Positions 62,711-64,000 of a DNA stretch of 64,000 bases are shown here, one piece after another. The first letter of the stretch is position 1. The number at the start of each line of letters is the position of its first letter. The notes below the pieces were generated by a model. The model worked only from the letters and a program-made list of their open reading frames with translations. It was not told where the DNA came from and did not search any database. Source of the DNA: Bryobacteraceae bacterium (GTDB taxonomy: Bacteria > Acidobacteriota > Terriglobia > Bryobacterales > Bryobacteraceae); the NCBI GenBank assembly GCA_023384675.1, contig JAHDVK010000005.1:62001-126000 (forward strand), given 5' to 3'. Position numbers and translations under genes: made by a program.

Positions 62711-63244
62711 ATGCGCCATTTCCTTCGGCTCTTGCCGCTCGGTCTCGCGGCCATCGCGCTCTGCGCTCAAACCGCGCCGCCCAAGTCTCATCTCAAAGTG
62801 GGCGACGCCGCGCCCGAACTCGAACTCCGCACCACCGCCGGTTCGCCCTTCAAGCTCTCCGACTACAAAGGCAAGCAGACCGTCGTCCTCGCCTTCTTCC
62901 CCGCCGCCTTCACCGGTGGTTGAACGAAGGAAATAACGGCGTACCAGGCTGGTCTCGCCAAATTCAAAGAAGCCGGCGCGCAGGTCCTTGGCATCTCCAC
63001 CGATAACCTGCCCGCCCTGAGTTACTGGTCCAAGGAGGTATTGAAGCTCGATTTCCCCCTCGCAAGCGACTGGCAGCGCAAAACCGCCGCCGCCTATGGT
63101 GTCCTCAACACCGCCAGCGGCTTTGCCAACCGCGCCAGCTTCGTCGTCGATCCGCAGGGCATCATCCAGCACATCGAAGAGGGTTCCTCGGCCATCAACC
63201 CCGACGGCACCGCCGCCGCCTGCAGCCGCATCAAAGCCCGCTGA
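62711..63244 (+). CDS. Selenoprotein: exported selenocysteine peroxiredoxin
   Basis: Reading through one in-frame TGA (62921-62923) gives a 177-residue AhpC/TSA peroxiredoxin. Signal peptide (about 1-20, ending IALCAQ), HLKVGDAAPELELRTTAG, then LAFFPAAFTGG-U71-TKEITAYQAG, so TGA stands exactly at the peroxidatic Cys of the PxxxTxxC motif. The fold continues: AQVLGISTDNLPALSYW, FPLASDWQRKTAAAYGVL, ASFVVDPQGIIQ. Only Cys171, at the C-terminus, could act as resolving thiol besides signal Cys18. GAGGAGG sits 4 nt before ATG 62711. A SECIS-like hairpin begins 14 nt after TGA. Divergent from the chemotaxis operon. Confidence 0.88.
62921..62959 (+). promoter_or_regulatory. Sec UGA codon and candidate bacterial SECIS hairpin (peroxiredoxin gene)
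   Basis: TGA (62921-62923), 14 nt, then GGCG-T-ACCA-GGC-TGGT-CT-CGCC (62938-62959): outer 4 bp stem, bulged U opposite CU, inner 4 bp stem, loop GGC. A bulged U below the loop and loop guanines are features of the E. coli fdhF SECIS. Weaker than the other hairpin but at the identical distance from the UGA. Confidence 0.7.
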
Positions 63245-63270
63245 TCTCCGGCGGGCGGCAAATGAGCAGG

Positions 63271-63298
63271 TGACAGAAAGCGCTTTCAGCGTTAGAAT
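63271..63298 (+). promoter_or_regulatory. Promoter of the sodium:solute symporter gene
   Basis: TGACAG (63271-63276), 16 bp spacer, TAGAAT (63293-63298), ending 12 nt before ATG 63311. This is the most complete -35/-10 pair seen in the window. The spacer contains a perfect palindrome. Confidence 0.55.
63276..63287 (+). promoter_or_regulatory. LacI-family-like operator inside the symporter promoter
   Basis: GAAAGCGCTTTC is a perfect 12 bp palindrome with the central CG typical of LacI/GalR-family operators. It occupies the spacer between the -35 and -10 boxes, the place for a repressor to block polymerase. Confidence 0.5.
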
Positions 63299-63310
63299 TG
63301 GCCCTTGGCC

Positions 63311-64000
63311 ATGTCACCTCTCATGCCGCCCGCCTTTCTTCTTGCCGCCGATTCCGATACCCTGATCCGCCTCAGTCCCGTCGACCTCGCCATCATCGTC
63401 ATCTATTTCGTCGCCGTTCTCGGCATCGGCTTCTACCTGAAGGCCCACACCAAGACCGGCGACGATTTCTTCATGGCCGGCCGCGAGATGACCGCCTGGG
63501 TCGCCGGCCTCAGCTTCCTCGCCGCCAACCTCGGCTCGCTCGAACTCATGGGCTGGGCCGCGGCCGCCTACCAGTACGGCATTCTCGCCACCCACTGGTA
63601 TTGGATCGGCGCCATCCCCGCCATGCTCTTCCTCGGCGTCGTGATGATGCCCTTCTACTACATCTCCAAGACCCACTCCGTTCCCGGCTACCTCAAACTC
63701 CGCTTCGATGAACGCTCCCGCGCCCTCTCCGCCATCACCTTCGGCGTCATGACCGTTCTCATGTCCGGCATCAACATGTACTCGATGGCCCTCGTCATGA
63801 AGGTCGTCCTCGGCTGGGACATCCACTTCTCCATCTGGGTCTCCTCCCTGACAGTCGCCGCTTACGTCTTCCTCGGCGGCCTGCTCTCCGCCATCTTCAA
63901 CGAAGTCCTCCAGTTCGTCCTCATCTGGCTCGGCGCCATGCTGGTCCCCATCATCGGCCTCATCGAAACCGGCGGCTGGGCCGGCATGGTCGAACGCATC
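63311..64000 (+). CDS. Sodium:solute symporter family transporter, 3' end beyond window
   Basis: The frame is open from ATG 63311 to the window edge (230 codons). SSS-family features: PVDLAIIVIYFVAVLGIGFYL (first helix), the cytosolic loop TGDDFFMAGREMTAWVAG, then LAANLGSLELMGWAAAAYQYGI, a typical sodium-binding helix region, and WYWIGAIPAMLFLGVVMMPFYY. The substrate (sugar, amino acid, other) is not visible. Downstream of the selenocysteine peroxiredoxin but with its own promoter and operator-like palindrome. C-terminal two-thirds unseen. Confidence 0.9.
   Translation, partial: MSPLMPPAFLLAADSDTLIRLSPVDLAIIVIYFVAVLGIGFYLKAHTKTGDDFFMAGREMTAWVAGLSFLAANLGSLELMGWAAAAYQYGILATHWYWIGAIPAMLFLGVVMMPFYYISKTHSVPGYLKLRFDERSRALSAITFGVMTVLMSGINMYSMALVMKVVLGWDIHFSIWVSSLTVAAYVFLGGLLSAIFNEVLQFVLIWLGAMLVPIIGLIETGGWAGMVERI

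Noticed and set aside
62486-63244. Peroxiredoxin as two separate short genes (stop at 62923, restart near 63041)
   Set aside because: The second part lacks a ribosome site and neither half is a complete fold; read-through gives a normal-length peroxiredoxin.

Overview
The window looks like a chromosomal segment of a GC-rich, Gram-negative soil-type bacterium. Gene content points to Acidobacteriota, near the Solibacter/Bryobacter group: sugar-acid dehydratases, several TIM-barrel isomerases and a Gfo/Idh/MocA oxidoreductase with apparent Tat signals, a PhoPQ-activated-type protein, an ECF sigma factor paired with a small membrane protein, a Flp pilin and selenoproteins. This placement is inference from gene content; there is no rRNA gene. 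No IS element, CRISPR array, tRNA or phage was seen.

Layout. 1-9150: endonuclease III (cut by the window edge), a TMTC-like membrane protein, a zinc-ribbon membrane protein, an enolase-superfamily gene divergent from a NadD-like nucleotidyltransferase, then a minus-strand run of a DgoD-like dehydratase, dnaG and rpoD. 9200-21700: DsbA-like oxidoreductase and M28 peptidase, a LarA-like protein, an orphan Flp pilin, kbl-tdh (threonine to glycine), a PqaA-like protein, and valS-nadC. 21900-28480: a lipocalin-like protein, a gene-poor stretch with hairpins, then a PadR-TolC-RND-MFP efflux operon. 28500-32490: a minus-strand sulfur operon, ArsR-rhodanese / cysteine desulfurase / sulfide:quinone oxidoreductase-like / two DsrE proteins, with a clear operator palindrome at its head. 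32600-40470: a large unknown exported protein, ECF sigma factor with a partner, a bacterial deoxyhypusine-synthase-like protein, a lactonase-type propeller and a gamma-glutamyltransferase. 40500-49630: a sensor kinase with a Cys-rich PAS region but no phospho-acceptor His, a selenocysteine redoxin, and a sugar catabolism block (isomerases, MocA oxidoreductase, YjhG-type dehydratase). 49700-55400: ileS-lspA, a Hyi-like isomerase, MscS. 55500-62540: a seven-gene chemotaxis operon cheW-mcp-cheA-cheR-cheD-cheX-cheB. 62700-64000: a selenocysteine peroxiredoxin and the start of a sodium:solute symporter.

The most notable content is two genes interrupted by one in-frame TGA each, exactly at the catalytic cysteine position of redoxin/peroxiredoxin folds (42516-42518 minus; 62921-62923 plus). 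In both, a hairpin begins 14 nt after the TGA, as expected of a bacterial SECIS element. Both products carry export signals, so they would form an envelope selenoprotein thiol-redox set. One fuses the Sec redoxin to a DsbD N-terminal-like domain. The cysteine desulfurase in the sulfur operon has an active-site loop that, from memory, resembles selenocysteine lyases. SelA/B/C/D are not in this window.

Many plus-strand genes are preceded by an extended -10 motif (TGnTAnnAT) ending only 6-22 nt before the start codon, which suggests leaderless or short-leader transcripts.
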